This document shows, one piece after another, positions 36,840-45,884 of a stretch of 64,000 nucleotides of DNA. The stretch spans positions 248,001-312,000 of the forward strand of contig NZ_QRDQ01000007.1 of assembly GCF_003385895.1 (NCBI RefSeq), read 5' to 3'. Origin of the DNA: Flavobacterium cutihirudinis (GTDB taxonomy: Bacteria; Bacteroidota; Bacteroidia; Flavobacteriales; Flavobacteriaceae). Positions within the stretch are counted from its first letter, which is position 1; the number at the start of each line of letters is the position of its first letter. The translations under genes were made by a program, and so were the position numbers. The notes beneath the pieces are model-generated. The model was given only the letters and a program-made list of their open reading frames with translations. It made no database searches and was not told the origin of the DNA.

Positions 36840-37265
36840 TTATTTCTGTAATAAATCAATTTTCTCTTTAGTTTTCTCAATATAAACAGACATTTCACTG
36901 TACTTCCAGGTTCCTCTTTTTTCGCCTACAACAAAAAGGGTCGCTTTGCCTTTAGGACCTTTTAACGGTACTTGCACATCGCATTTTCTAACATCGTTTG
37001 TTGCGCTTACACTTCCAGAAACCATTCCATCAGTTTCTATAGGCGAACCAAGTTTTTCGATTAGTATTTTATTATGCTCAACACGAGTCATGGATTCGAT
37101 ATAAGCATCAGAATCTTTAATGATCGAAGTTACTTCAAAAAAAACTCCAACAAGGATTAAAGCAAATAGTACGATTAGACTTAAACAGCCTGTTGGAACA
37201 AACCATTTCCAGTTTCTGTCCCACCAATTTCTTTTATCTACTACAAGTTCGTTAGAGTCTTCCAT
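36840..37265 (-). CDS. Coa1-like (cytochrome c oxidase assembly factor) membrane protein
   Basis: The 141 residues have a membrane helix (TGCLSLIVLFALILVGVFF) near residues 26-44 after a WWDRNWKWFVP basic/aromatic segment, and a Coa1-type domain: IESMTRVEHNKILIEKLGSP and VPLKGPKGKATLFVVGEKRG. Bacterial Coa1-domain proteins are mostly uncharacterised. It is single-gene in this window. Confidence 0.75.
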   Translation of the reverse strand: MEDSNELVVDKRNWWDRNWKWFVPTGCLSLIVLFALILVGVFFEVTSIIKDSDAYIESMTRVEHNKILIEKLGSPIETDGMVSGSVSATNDVRKCDVQVPLKGPKGKATLFVVGEKRGTWKYSEMSVYIEKTKEKIDLLQK

Positions 37266-37351
37266 AATTTTAGGTTTGCTAGTTTATATTTTACACTACT
37301 ATTTGAAATTAAAAATACATTTTTTTAATAAGATTGAGATTATGAAAATGA

Positions 37352-37386
37352 AAAAAGCGAGAATAAACTTCTTATTCTCGCTTTGA
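37352..37386. terminator. Terminator between convergent/sequential genes
   Basis: The arms AAAAGCGAGAATAA and TTATTCTCGCTTT end the minus-strand gene at 37406. Confidence 0.75.
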
Positions 37387-37405
37387 TTTTTATAAAAGAT
37401 AAAAT

Positions 37406-37747
37406 TTAAACGTATTCTAAACAATACAAATTAGGATTATAGATTGGATTGATTGTTTTTGCATCTGCCAATATTGCGTGCGTGTGATCTCTTCCGCCAA
37501 TTGCTAAATAGAATAAAGATTTAGATATATGTAAAGGTCGTAAAGGAAAGTTTCTAAATCCATGCAGTAAATTTTTCATGAAATGTTTGAATGCATATTT
37601 AAAAACTTTTTCATCAGGACGAATAAAATAGATTGTAAAGCTTTTATGTTTTGTCATTGTATTAGGAAAAGTAACAAATCTTGCGCCTTGCTGAATTAAT
37701 AAATTGATTTCAAAAAGTGATAATCCATCTATGTTTTCTGTTTTCAT
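37406..37747 (-). CDS. Conserved small protein, unknown function
   Basis: The 113 residues contain SLFEINLLIQQGARFVTFPN and FTIYFIRPDEKVFKYAFKHF. It is basic and lacks a signal peptide. I have the impression of a conserved Flavobacteriia protein but know no function. It is bracketed by terminators on the minus strand. Confidence 0.6.
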   Translation of the reverse strand: MKTENIDGLSLFEINLLIQQGARFVTFPNTMTKHKSFTIYFIRPDEKVFKYAFKHFMKNLLHGFRNFPLRPLHISKSLFYLAIGGRDHTHAILADAKTINPIYNPNLYCLEYV

Positions 37748-37876
37748 GATAAATTGATTTTGTAAATTAATATTAGTGGTATATTATTTTGCAAAGTTCA
37801 AATTATATAAAAGTATTTTTAAGGCTTAAAAGGTTTAAAATTAATAAATTAAGTTTTTTTTTCTAATTGTAAAATC

Positions 37877-37914
37877 AAAAAAAAGACGTTATCAACTTGT
37901 GACAACGCCTCTTT
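37877..37914 (-). terminator. Terminator after L,D-transpeptidase
   Basis: On the minus strand the arms GCGTTGTCACAAG/TTGATAACGTC are followed by a run of eight T. Confidence 0.65.
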
Positions 37915-37936
37915 AAAATTTCGTTTTTGTATGTTT

Positions 37937-39487
37937 TTAGTTTAAAACTACACTTGGAGTAACTAATTCCTGATCTTTTTCGTAAACATCCTGAAAGAAA
38001 CCAATTTCGCCATTTTCATTTACCAATGAAGTAAAATAAGTAATGAAAATTGGTATTTTTTTAGAAAGTTTAAAACTTTTTTCAGTTTTGCCCTCCATTG
38101 CACTGTCAATTTTTTCCTGAGTCCATTCCGGATAATCTTTCAGCATTGCAGCGGCTAATTCTTTTGCCATTTTTACATTTATACAACCATGGCTAAAAGT
38201 TCTTTTTTCAAAATCAAACAACGTTTTAGAAGGTGTATCGTGCATATAAATATCATCAGGATTTGGGAACATAAATTTTACCAAACCTAAAGAGTTTCCT
38301 GGGCCCGGTTTTTGTCTCACTTGCCCGTTTACAATTTCCATATTATGATCGGCAAGGTAATTAGGATCTCCGGCAATTTTCAATTTTAATTCGTTGTCTA
38401 CAATGCTTTGCGGAACCGTCCAATAAGGACTGAAAACAATTCTGTCGATTTCTCCATTAAAAATTGTTGTTTTTGTTAAAGGTGAACCAACAAACACACT
38501 AGATGTCATTTGTACTTTTCCGTTTTTAACATAAATCAATTCATATGAAGGAACGTTTACCAAAACATATTCATCATTGCTCATAATTTGAGCAGAAATA
38601 GCGCGACATCTTTCCATATTAAGCATCAGTGTTTTTACTTTCTCAGAAATTGGAATATTCATTTCTTTAATATGTTCTTCAGCCAGAATATAGTTTGGTT
38701 TAAAACCGTTACGAACTTTGTATTTCATTACGGCATCCATCAATTCACGGTCATAAACATCACTTTTAGAATCCTGTTTTAAATCTCCCAGTAGATACAA
38801 ACGGGTTCTTACTTGTGCAATCGTGTTTGAAACTGCGTCGGGACGCAAATCTTTATAAGGCATTTCGGTAACAATTGGTTTCCATTTATTGGATTTGTCT
38901 AATTTTGTATACTGTTTTGCAACAGTTTGTAATTTATAATATTGATCAAAAAGCATTTTGTTGTCTTCTGTAGCTACAGTCGATTCTTCAATAGTATTAT
39001 AATTCATAAAGTCTTTCAACATAGCGTCATAAGACATTTTTTTAGCGTCAGTATTATTTTTTTTGGCATAAATGATATACAATGAACTCAAAAGCATGTC
39101 GGCATCAGTTTTAGAAATAGTTCCTTGTGCTGAAGAGTCAAATAGTTTCTCAATTTCTTTTTGATAAGGAATAACCAAATCATTTGTGTTTTTTGCTCTT
39201 TCATATAATACAGAGCCAAATTCATTAATTTCGTTTTCATCGTACCAAATCGTTCCTAGTTCTCGGTTTTTGTACAATGACATGATATCAGATTTATATT
39301 TTTTCAAATCGGCATATCTTTTAAAGAAGTCGTTTGAAATTTCGCTGTCGTCATTTTTTAAATTAGTTGAGGCAGCGGTAGTTTTTGGAGTCTTTTTATG
39401 TGAAAGATTGGTGTTTTCGATTCTATTGAAAGAAGTTACAAAAAAACTCAAACCTAAAATTAGGACGAATGACTGTAATGTTCTCAT
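37937..39487 (-). CDS. Murein L,D-transpeptidase (YcbB-like)
   Basis: The 516 residues carry an export signal (MRTLQSFVLILGLSFFVTSF), a peptidoglycan-binding-like helical scaffold (TNDLVIPYQKEIEKLF), a domain with KTLMLNMERCRAISAQIMS, and the YkuD catalytic core with THISDTPSKTLFDFEKRTFS-like MHDTPSKTLFDFEKRTF followed by SHGCINVKMAKELA; the catalytic Cys is C435. It makes 3-3 cross-links in the periplasm. It has a full-length domain order and no obvious partner gene. Confidence 0.92.
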   Translation of the reverse strand: MRTLQSFVLILGLSFFVTSFNRIENTNLSHKKTPKTTAASTNLKNDDSEISNDFFKRYADLKKYKSDIMSLYKNRELGTIWYDENEINEFGSVLYERAKNTNDLVIPYQKEIEKLFDSSAQGTISKTDADMLLSSLYIIYAKKNNTDAKKMSYDAMLKDFMNYNTIEESTVATEDNKMLFDQYYKLQTVAKQYTKLDKSNKWKPIVTEMPYKDLRPDAVSNTIAQVRTRLYLLGDLKQDSKSDVYDRELMDAVMKYKVRNGFKPNYILAEEHIKEMNIPISEKVKTLMLNMERCRAISAQIMSNDEYVLVNVPSYELIYVKNGKVQMTSSVFVGSPLTKTTIFNGEIDRIVFSPYWTVPQSIVDNELKLKIAGDPNYLADHNMEIVNGQVRQKPGPGNSLGLVKFMFPNPDDIYMHDTPSKTLFDFEKRTFSHGCINVKMAKELAAAMLKDYPEWTQEKIDSAMEGKTEKSFKLSKKIPIFITYFTSLVNENGEIGFFQDVYEKDQELVTPSVVLN

Positions 39488-39783
39488 TTTTTTAAATTTT
39501 TACGTTTTACTTTTTAATGATTAAGTTTTAGTAAAAATCTGGGGCTTTTCTACACTGCTAAATTACAATGGGAATACTCGAAACATGTTTTTTGATTTTG
39601 TTTAAATGTTGCGAAATTGCCATGTCTTTAAGCTTTCTTTAACTTAGATCAATTTGTTTCAAAAATTGTTACCTTTCTATGAGGATAAAACATTTTCATT
39701 TTTTTGTTAACATAAAGCTATCGCAGTAATCAAATATTAAAAAAATTTGTAAATTGCTCCCTTAAAATTATCATATTCATAAA

Positions 39784-42700
39784 ATGGAACAACAAATACC
39801 ATATATTCCTAAAAATAAAGTAAGAATTGTCACAGCTGCTTCACTTTTTGACGGACACGATGCCGCCATCAATATTATGCGTCGTATTATACAGTCAACA
39901 GGAGTTGAGGTAATACATTTAGGTCATGACCGAAGTGTAGAAGAAGTGGTGAATACCGCAATCCAAGAAGATGCCAATGCAATTGCAATGACATCGTACC
40001 AAGGCGGACACAACGAATACTTTAAATATATGTATGATTTGCTTCGCGAAAAAGGAGCGGGGCACATCAAGATTTTTGGAGGCGGAGGTGGTGTAATTCT
40101 GCCAAGTGAAATTTCAGAATTACATGAATATGGTATTACAAGAATTTATTCTCCAGATGATGGCCGTTCTTTAGGACTTCAGGGAATGATTAATGATTTG
40201 GTTCAGCGTGCTGATTTTCCTATTGGAGACAAATTAAACGAAGAAATTGATCATATAGAAAATAAAGTTCCAACGGCAATTGCGCGTTTGATTTCTGCTG
40301 CAGAAAATTTCCCTGAAATTGCAAAACCAGTTTTTGATAAAATTCATGAAAGCAATACAACTTCTAAAATTCCGGTTTTAGGAATTACAGGAACAGGAGG
40401 AGCAGGAAAATCTTCTTTAGTAGATGAATTAGTTCGTCGCTTTTTGATTGATTTCCCAGAAAAAACAATCGGATTGATTTCTGTAGATCCTTCTAAGAGA
40501 AAAACCGGAGGAGCACTTTTAGGAGACAGAATCCGTATGAATGCGATTAATAATCCACGCGTATATATGCGTTCACTGGCGACACGTCAATCGAATTTGG
40601 CTTTATCTAAATATGTTGCAGAAGCGATTCAGGTTTTGAAAGCGGCAAAATACGATTTGATTATTCTGGAAACTTCAGGAATTGGTCAGTCTGATACCGA
40701 GATTATGGATCATTCTGATGTATCCTTATATGTAATGACACCAGAATTTGGAGCGGCAACACAATTGGAGAAAATCGACATGCTTGATTTTGCCGATTTA
40801 GTGGCTTTAAATAAATTTGATAAACGTGGAGCACTTGATGCTTTGCGCGATGTAAAAAAACAATATCAAAGAAACCATAATCTTTGGGATAAAAATCCTG
40901 ATGAAATGCCGGTTTTCGGAACGATTGCTTCGCAGTTTAACGATCCGGGAATGAACACGCTTTACAAAGCGATTATGGATAAAGTGGTTGAAAAAACGGC
41001 TTCAGATTTGAAATCGACTTTTACAATTACGAAAGAAATGAGCGAGAAAATCTTTGTGATTCCGCCACACAGAACACGTTATTTATCTGAAATAGCAGAG
41101 AATAACAGATCTTATGATGAAACAGCGCATTCACAACAAAAGGTAGCGCAGAAATTATACGGAATTTTCAAAACCATCGAATCGGTTTCTGGGAAAGTTC
41201 CTCAAATTAATAAAGCTGGAATTGACGACAATAGTGTCATCCTGAGCGGAGTCGAAGGACTCGATGAAAACAGAATCTTTTTAAATCTTTTACTGAATCA
41301 GTTTGATAAAGTAAAAATGGATTTAGATCCGTACAATTGGGAAATTATCCTGAATTGGGATGAAAAAGTAGCGAAATACAAAAATCCGATCTACTCATTT
41401 AAAGTTCGTGATAAAGAAATCAAGATTGCCACGCATTCTGAAAGTTTATCACATTTACAAATTCCGAAAATTGCTTTGCCTAAATATGAAGGCTGGGGCG
41501 ATATTCTGCGTTGGAATTTACAGGAAAATGTTCCTGGAGAATTTCCATTTGCTTCGGGATTATATCCGTTTAAACGTGAAGGCGAAGATCCATCAAGAAT
41601 GTTTGCGGGCGAGGGCGGACCAGAAAGAACCAACAAACGTTTTCATTATGTAAGTGCAGGAATGCCTGCAAAACGTCTTTCGACAGCTTTTGATAGTGTA
41701 ACTTTATACGGAAATGATCCAGATTTACGTCCGGATATTTATGGAAAAATCGGAAATGCAGGAGTTTCAATTTGCTGTTTAGATGATGCTAAAAAACTGT
41801 ATTCAGGTTTCGATTTGGTTCACGCATTGACTTCGGTGAGTATGACCATTAATGGGCCTGCACCAATGCTGTTAGGTTTCTTTATGAATGCCGCAATCGA
41901 TCAGCAATGTGAGATTTACATCAAAGCAAATGATTTAGAAAAAGAAGTTGAAGCGAAAATCAACAAATTATACAAAGATAAAGGAATCGAAAGACCAAAA
42001 TACCAAGGCGATTTGCCAGCAGGAAACAACGGTTTAGGATTAATGCTTTTAGGTGTTACGGGCGATGAGGTTTTACCTTTAGACGTTTATAATGAGATAA
42101 AAGTTAAAACATTATCACAAGTTAGAGGAACGGTTCAAGCCGATATTTTAAAAGAAGATCAGGCGCAAAATACTTGTATTTTCTCAACCGAATTTGCTTT
42201 GCGTTTAATGGGTGACGTTCAGGAATATTTTATTACTAAAAACGTTCGTAATTTCTATTCGGTTTCGATTTCAGGATATCATATTGCTGAGGCGGGAGCA
42301 AATCCAATTACGCAATTGGCGTTTACGCTTTCAAATGGTTTCACTTACGTGGAATATTATTTGAGCCGCGGAATGAACATCAACGATTTTGGTCCGAATT
42401 TATCTTTCTTCTTCTCGAATGGAGTAGATCCAGAATATTCAGTAATTGGACGTGTGGCGCGTAAAATTTGGGCAAAAGCCATGAAAAACAAATACGGAGC
42501 CAACGAAAGAGCCCAAATGCTGAAATATCATATTCAGACTTCTGGACGTTCGTTACACGCACAGGAAATTGATTTCAACGATATTAGAACGACTTTGCAA
42601 GCTTTATACGCTATTTATGATAACTGTAATTCATTGCACACAAACGCTTACGACGAAGCGATTACAACGCCAACAGAAGAATCTGTACGTCGTGCCATGG

Positions 42701-43224
42701 CAATTCAGCTGATTATTAATAAAGAATTAGGTTTAGCGAAAAACGAAAACCCAATTCAAGGTTCGTTCATCATCGAAGAATTAACCGATTTAGTTGAAGC
42801 TGCAGTTCTTCAAGAATTCGACAGAATTACCGAAAGAGGCGGCGTTCTTGGCGCAATGGAAACGATGTACCAAAGATCTAAAATTCAGGAAGAAAGTTTG
42901 TATTATGAAACTTTAAAACATAATGGTGATTTCCCAATTGTGGGTGTAAACACATTCTTGAGTTCAAAAGGTTCGCCAACGGTGATTCCAGCTGAGGTTA
43001 TTCGTGCAACAGAAGAAGAAAAACAATATCAAATTACGATGTTGGATAACTTGCATAAATTCCACGAAGAAAAAGTAAACGAGCATTTAAATACCTTACA
43101 GCAAGCCGCTATTAAAAACGAAAACTTATTCGATCATTTAATGGAAGCTGCAAAAGTTTGTTCTTTAGGTCAGATTACTTCGGCGTTGTTTGAAGTTGGT
43201 GGGCAGTATAGAAGGAATATGTAA
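39784..43224 (+). CDS. icmF: Fused isobutyryl-CoA mutase / methylmalonyl-CoA mutase family (IcmF)
   Basis: The 1146 residues order as B12-binding domain ([13 protein letters not shown]), a G-protein chaperone domain with Walker [10 protein letters not shown] and NKFDKRGA, and the large mutase domain ([40 protein letters not shown]). This domain order is that of IcmF. It interconverts isobutyryl-CoA and n-butyryl-CoA. A repeat-derived word, [12 protein letters not shown] (residues 484-494), sits in the linker between the G domain and the mutase domain. It is a single gene ending at the hairpin at 43248. Confidence 0.92.
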   Translation: MEQQIPYIPKNKVRIVTAASLFDGHDAAINIMRRIIQSTGVEVIHLGHDRSVEEVVNTAIQEDANAIAMTSYQGGHNEYFKYMYDLLREKGAGHIKIFGGGGGVILPSEISELHEYGITRIYSPDDGRSLGLQGMINDLVQRADFPIGDKLNEEIDHIENKVPTAIARLISAAENFPEIAKPVFDKIHESNTTSKIPVLGITGTGGAGKSSLVDELVRRFLIDFPEKTIGLISVDPSKRKTGGALLGDRIRMNAINNPRVYMRSLATRQSNLALSKYVAEAIQVLKAAKYDLIILETSGIGQSDTEIMDHSDVSLYVMTPEFGAATQLEKIDMLDFADLVALNKFDKRGALDALRDVKKQYQRNHNLWDKNPDEMPVFGTIASQFNDPGMNTLYKAIMDKVVEKTASDLKSTFTITKEMSEKIFVIPPHRTRYLSEIAENNRSYDETAHSQQKVAQKLYGIFKTIESVSGKVPQINKAGIDDNSVILSGVEGLDENRIFLNLLLNQFDKVKMDLDPYNWEIILNWDEKVAKYKNPIYSFKVRDKEIKIATHSESLSHLQIPKIALPKYEGWGDILRWNLQENVPGEFPFASGLYPFKREGEDPSRMFAGEGGPERTNKRFHYVSAGMPAKRLSTAFDSVTLYGNDPDLRPDIYGKIGNAGVSICCLDDAKKLYSGFDLVHALTSVSMTINGPAPMLLGFFMNAAIDQQCEIYIKANDLEKEVEAKINKLYKDKGIERPKYQGDLPAGNNGLGLMLLGVTGDEVLPLDVYNEIKVKTLSQVRGTVQADILKEDQAQNTCIFSTEFALRLMGDVQEYFITKNVRNFYSVSISGYHIAEAGANPITQLAFTLSNGFTYVEYYLSRGMNINDFGPNLSFFFSNGVDPEYSVIGRVARKIWAKAMKNKYGANERAQMLKYHIQTSGRSLHAQEIDFNDIRTTLQALYAIYDNCNSLHTNAYDEAITTPTEESVRRAMAIQLIINKELGLAKNENPIQGSFIIEELTDLVEAAVLQEFDRITERGGVLGAMETMYQRSKIQEESLYYETLKHNGDFPIVGVNTFLSSKGSPTVIPAEVIRATEEEKQYQITMLDNLHKFHEEKVNEHLNTLQQAAIKNENLFDHLMEAAKVCSLGQITSALFEVGGQYRRNM
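41235..41264 (+). repeat. Interspersed-repeat word inside icmF
   Basis: GTCATCCTGAGCGGAGTCGA then AGGACTCGAT is a widely dispersed Bacteroidota repeat word (GTCATCCTGAGCGNAGTCGA). It is in frame and encodes [10 protein letters not shown] in a linker of IcmF. Confidence 0.65.
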
Positions 43225-43247
43225 AAATTACCATTTATAAATTTTAA

Positions 43248-43279
43248 AGAAAACCTCTCAGAAATGGGAGGTTTTTTTG
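43248..43279 (+). terminator. icmF terminator / left boundary hairpin of the RADAR operon
   Basis: AAACCTCTCAGAAATGGGAG then GTTTTTTT forms a stem with a GAAA loop and a T run. Nearly the same 28-bp sequence recurs after rdrB at 48560-48588. Confidence 0.75.
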
Positions 43280-43454
43280 TTGAAATTGTTTGAAATTGAG
43301 GAAAACCGTAAATTATTCGGTAATTTATTTTATTAATTTGACACAAAAAGATTAACCAAAAAAGACTGAAATGTAGAAATATTATTATGTTTGAATAACA
43401 TTGAAATTTTATAATAAAAAAATAATACTAATCGATTAAAAAACTCAAAAATAA

Positions 43455-45884
43455 ATGTCAACATTAACAATAGACCTTAATCAAGAATACAAAATTAAGA
43501 TTGAAAAAGGTAATGAATTTTATAAATCAATATTTAAAGAAGTTTATATAGATGCATCAAAAAATGTAGTAGAAATTATTAAGCAATCTGAAAAAGGCAT
43601 AACATATGATGATTATAATAATATTATTGCATTTACTGGAGAGAGAGGAAAAGGTAAATCATCGTCAATGATATCTTTCAACGATGCTTTGGTAAATAAA
43701 AATGATGAAAATCATAAGGATTTTTTTGATGGCAGAAATTTAGGCAAAAATTTGTTGAGTGAATCTTTTGAAAATATTAGAAAAAATAAATTTGCAAGTA
43801 TTGATATTATTGATCCTTCTCTTTTTAGAGGAAATGAAAGCTTGTTTGAAATTATTTTAGCTAAAATGTTTTTCAAATTTCAAGATAATATAAAAAAAAC
43901 AGATTCTAAAGTTACAGATGAGATTAGACGGACATTAATAAAGCACTTTCAAAGTGTTTTCGAGAACCTCCAAATTATTAATTCTGATCGTAAAGATTTA
44001 TACAAACTTGAAACTATTGAGGCCTTAAGTAAATTAGCTACAAGTAGTAATTTAAGAGATTCGTTTAAAAGACTTGTTGATTATTATTTGGAGTTTTTTG
44101 AAAAAAAAGATCTTTTGATTATTGCAATTGATGATTTCGATTTAAATATAAATGGCATTTATCAAATGTTAGAAGATATTCGTCAATTTTTGATCCAAAG
44201 AAACATAATAATTTTAACAGCATTTAAGAAAGAACAAATCATTCAGTCATTAAAAAACTCAATGTTTGAAAAAGAAAAAAATCTTTCGGAAGAAGAGGTT
44301 AGAAATAGAGCTTCTAAATATTTTGAAAAATTATTTCCTCATAAACACTTAGTGTATTTACCTAACATAAATGAAATTGGAAATAATGATATAAGTGATA
44401 TTGATGAAAAAAACGAAATTACAATCAAATCTGAAAATTTTGATGAAACCTTTAAGTTAAAGACTAAAGAAAATCTCGTTGATATTGTAAAAATGTTCTT
44501 GAATAAAAGACTAGATCTCTTTCTTTTAAATTATAGCTTTAAGCAAAATTTTTTAATACCTACAACGCTCAGAGAAACAATAGAGTTATTAAATACAGCA
44601 AATTATTTAAAATTCGATAAAATTGATCAATTGCTAGTCTTTGAAAAATATCTTATTGAAAAGATAATTAATAGCTTAAGACCGGACTATGTAGACTTTT
44701 TTATGTCTTTTAAGGATATAAATAAGAATTTAATAAAAATTGGAATCTTTAAAAAATTATATGAACTTCTTGAAAATGAGGATAAGGAGCTTTTTAAGGA
44801 ATTATATGTTATTAATAATCCAAATAATATTAGTTTGGGTGATGTTTTATCCATTATCGAAAAGTACGGTGAGAAAACTTCAGTACTTGATAAAGATAGA
44901 TTAATTTTTATTGATTATCTCCTAGCATATTTTTCCATTGAATGCCTGATCATTGAACAAGATTTATCGACCAAATTTATTTATAATGGAATTATTCAAA
45001 AATTTAGAAAAGAAAACAATAAATATAGAAGAGACTTTTTTGAGTTTAATTATGGACTGAATCAATTGTTTGATAAAAAAAGAAATGATAAAACTATTTT
45101 TTTACATAGTTTTATTAACTCCTATGGTAAGACAGACAACACCATAAATAAGCAAAAATCATCTACTTTGTTTTTTAAATTAGATTCAGGCTTTAGTCAT
45201 GGTACATTTACACCTTTTGCAATTTTTACAAATTTTAAATATTTAAAAGCTAACTTGTCAGATAAAATATTTAATGACGTTTCTGAAGAATTTAAAAATG
45301 ATATACTCAAGTATGATGATATATTTATAGAATACGTTTTAAATGATCCTCTTTTTGCTTACGAATTTGTTAATACAGTAAGTGAGTATTCTTATGAGTA
45401 TAAAGATAAAATTGAAGATGAGTTTTTAGGAGCTTATGAATTTATTTATGTTGGAGGTAGAAAGGCATTAGAAAAATTGATCTCTATTAATGATAATTCT
45501 AAAGATCAATTAATTAAGAGTTTTGATGATTTTCCAATTTTCAAAATATGGAAGAATGAAATTGAAAATAAAAATAGCGAAATTAGAAAAGAGTATTTAA
45601 AAATATATAATAGCTCTAAATCAGAAATTTATTTAACTCAACAGATGATCTCTGATATACGCTACTACATTTCAGAATTATCTAATAAATCGTTTACAAA
45701 GGCAAAAATTACGAATTTTCACAAAAAGATAAAATCAGAAAATGAAAAATCTTTATTATTAAAAGAAATTATCACATTTAGTAATAGTTACTTTAAAAGA
45801 AATGTTGAAGAAGAAGAGAAAAAATATCTACTAAAAAGTTTTATTGATTATTTAAATGAAATTATAGATGGACAATCTTCGTAA
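43455..45884 (+). CDS. rdrA: RADAR ATPase component
   Basis: The 809-residue protein has a Walker A loop G62-ERGKGKS-S69 (FTGERGKGKSSS) and a Walker B strand IIAIDDFDLN (D226, D227), so it is a P-loop ATPase. Other parts are Lys-rich and helical, without a recognised domain. The identification as RdrA rests on size, the P-loop and the RdrB-like gene that overlaps its end by 17 nt. RADAR systems combine such an ATPase with an adenosine deaminase to block phage. Both genes are clearly AT-richer than icmF. It is not confirmed by alignment. Confidence 0.75.
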   Translation: MSTLTIDLNQEYKIKIEKGNEFYKSIFKEVYIDASKNVVEIIKQSEKGITYDDYNNIIAFTGERGKGKSSSMISFNDALVNKNDENHKDFFDGRNLGKNLLSESFENIRKNKFASIDIIDPSLFRGNESLFEIILAKMFFKFQDNIKKTDSKVTDEIRRTLIKHFQSVFENLQIINSDRKDLYKLETIEALSKLATSSNLRDSFKRLVDYYLEFFEKKDLLIIAIDDFDLNINGIYQMLEDIRQFLIQRNIIILTAFKKEQIIQSLKNSMFEKEKNLSEEEVRNRASKYFEKLFPHKHLVYLPNINEIGNNDISDIDEKNEITIKSENFDETFKLKTKENLVDIVKMFLNKRLDLFLLNYSFKQNFLIPTTLRETIELLNTANYLKFDKIDQLLVFEKYLIEKIINSLRPDYVDFFMSFKDINKNLIKIGIFKKLYELLENEDKELFKELYVINNPNNISLGDVLSIIEKYGEKTSVLDKDRLIFIDYLLAYFSIECLIIEQDLSTKFIYNGIIQKFRKENNKYRRDFFEFNYGLNQLFDKKRNDKTIFLHSFINSYGKTDNTINKQKSSTLFFKLDSGFSHGTFTPFAIFTNFKYLKANLSDKIFNDVSEEFKNDILKYDDIFIEYVLNDPLFAYEFVNTVSEYSYEYKDKIEDEFLGAYEFIYVGGRKALEKLISINDNSKDQLIKSFDDFPIFKIWKNEIENKNSEIRKEYLKIYNSSKSEIYLTQQMISDIRYYISELSNKSFTKAKITNFHKKIKSENEKSLLLKEIITFSNSYFKRNVEEEEKKYLLKSFIDYLNEIIDGQSS

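Noticed and set aside
43455..45884. Reading rdrA as a metabolic ATPase
   Set aside because: The overlapping oversized adenosine deaminase and AT-rich composition fit RADAR better, although sequence alignment is lacking.
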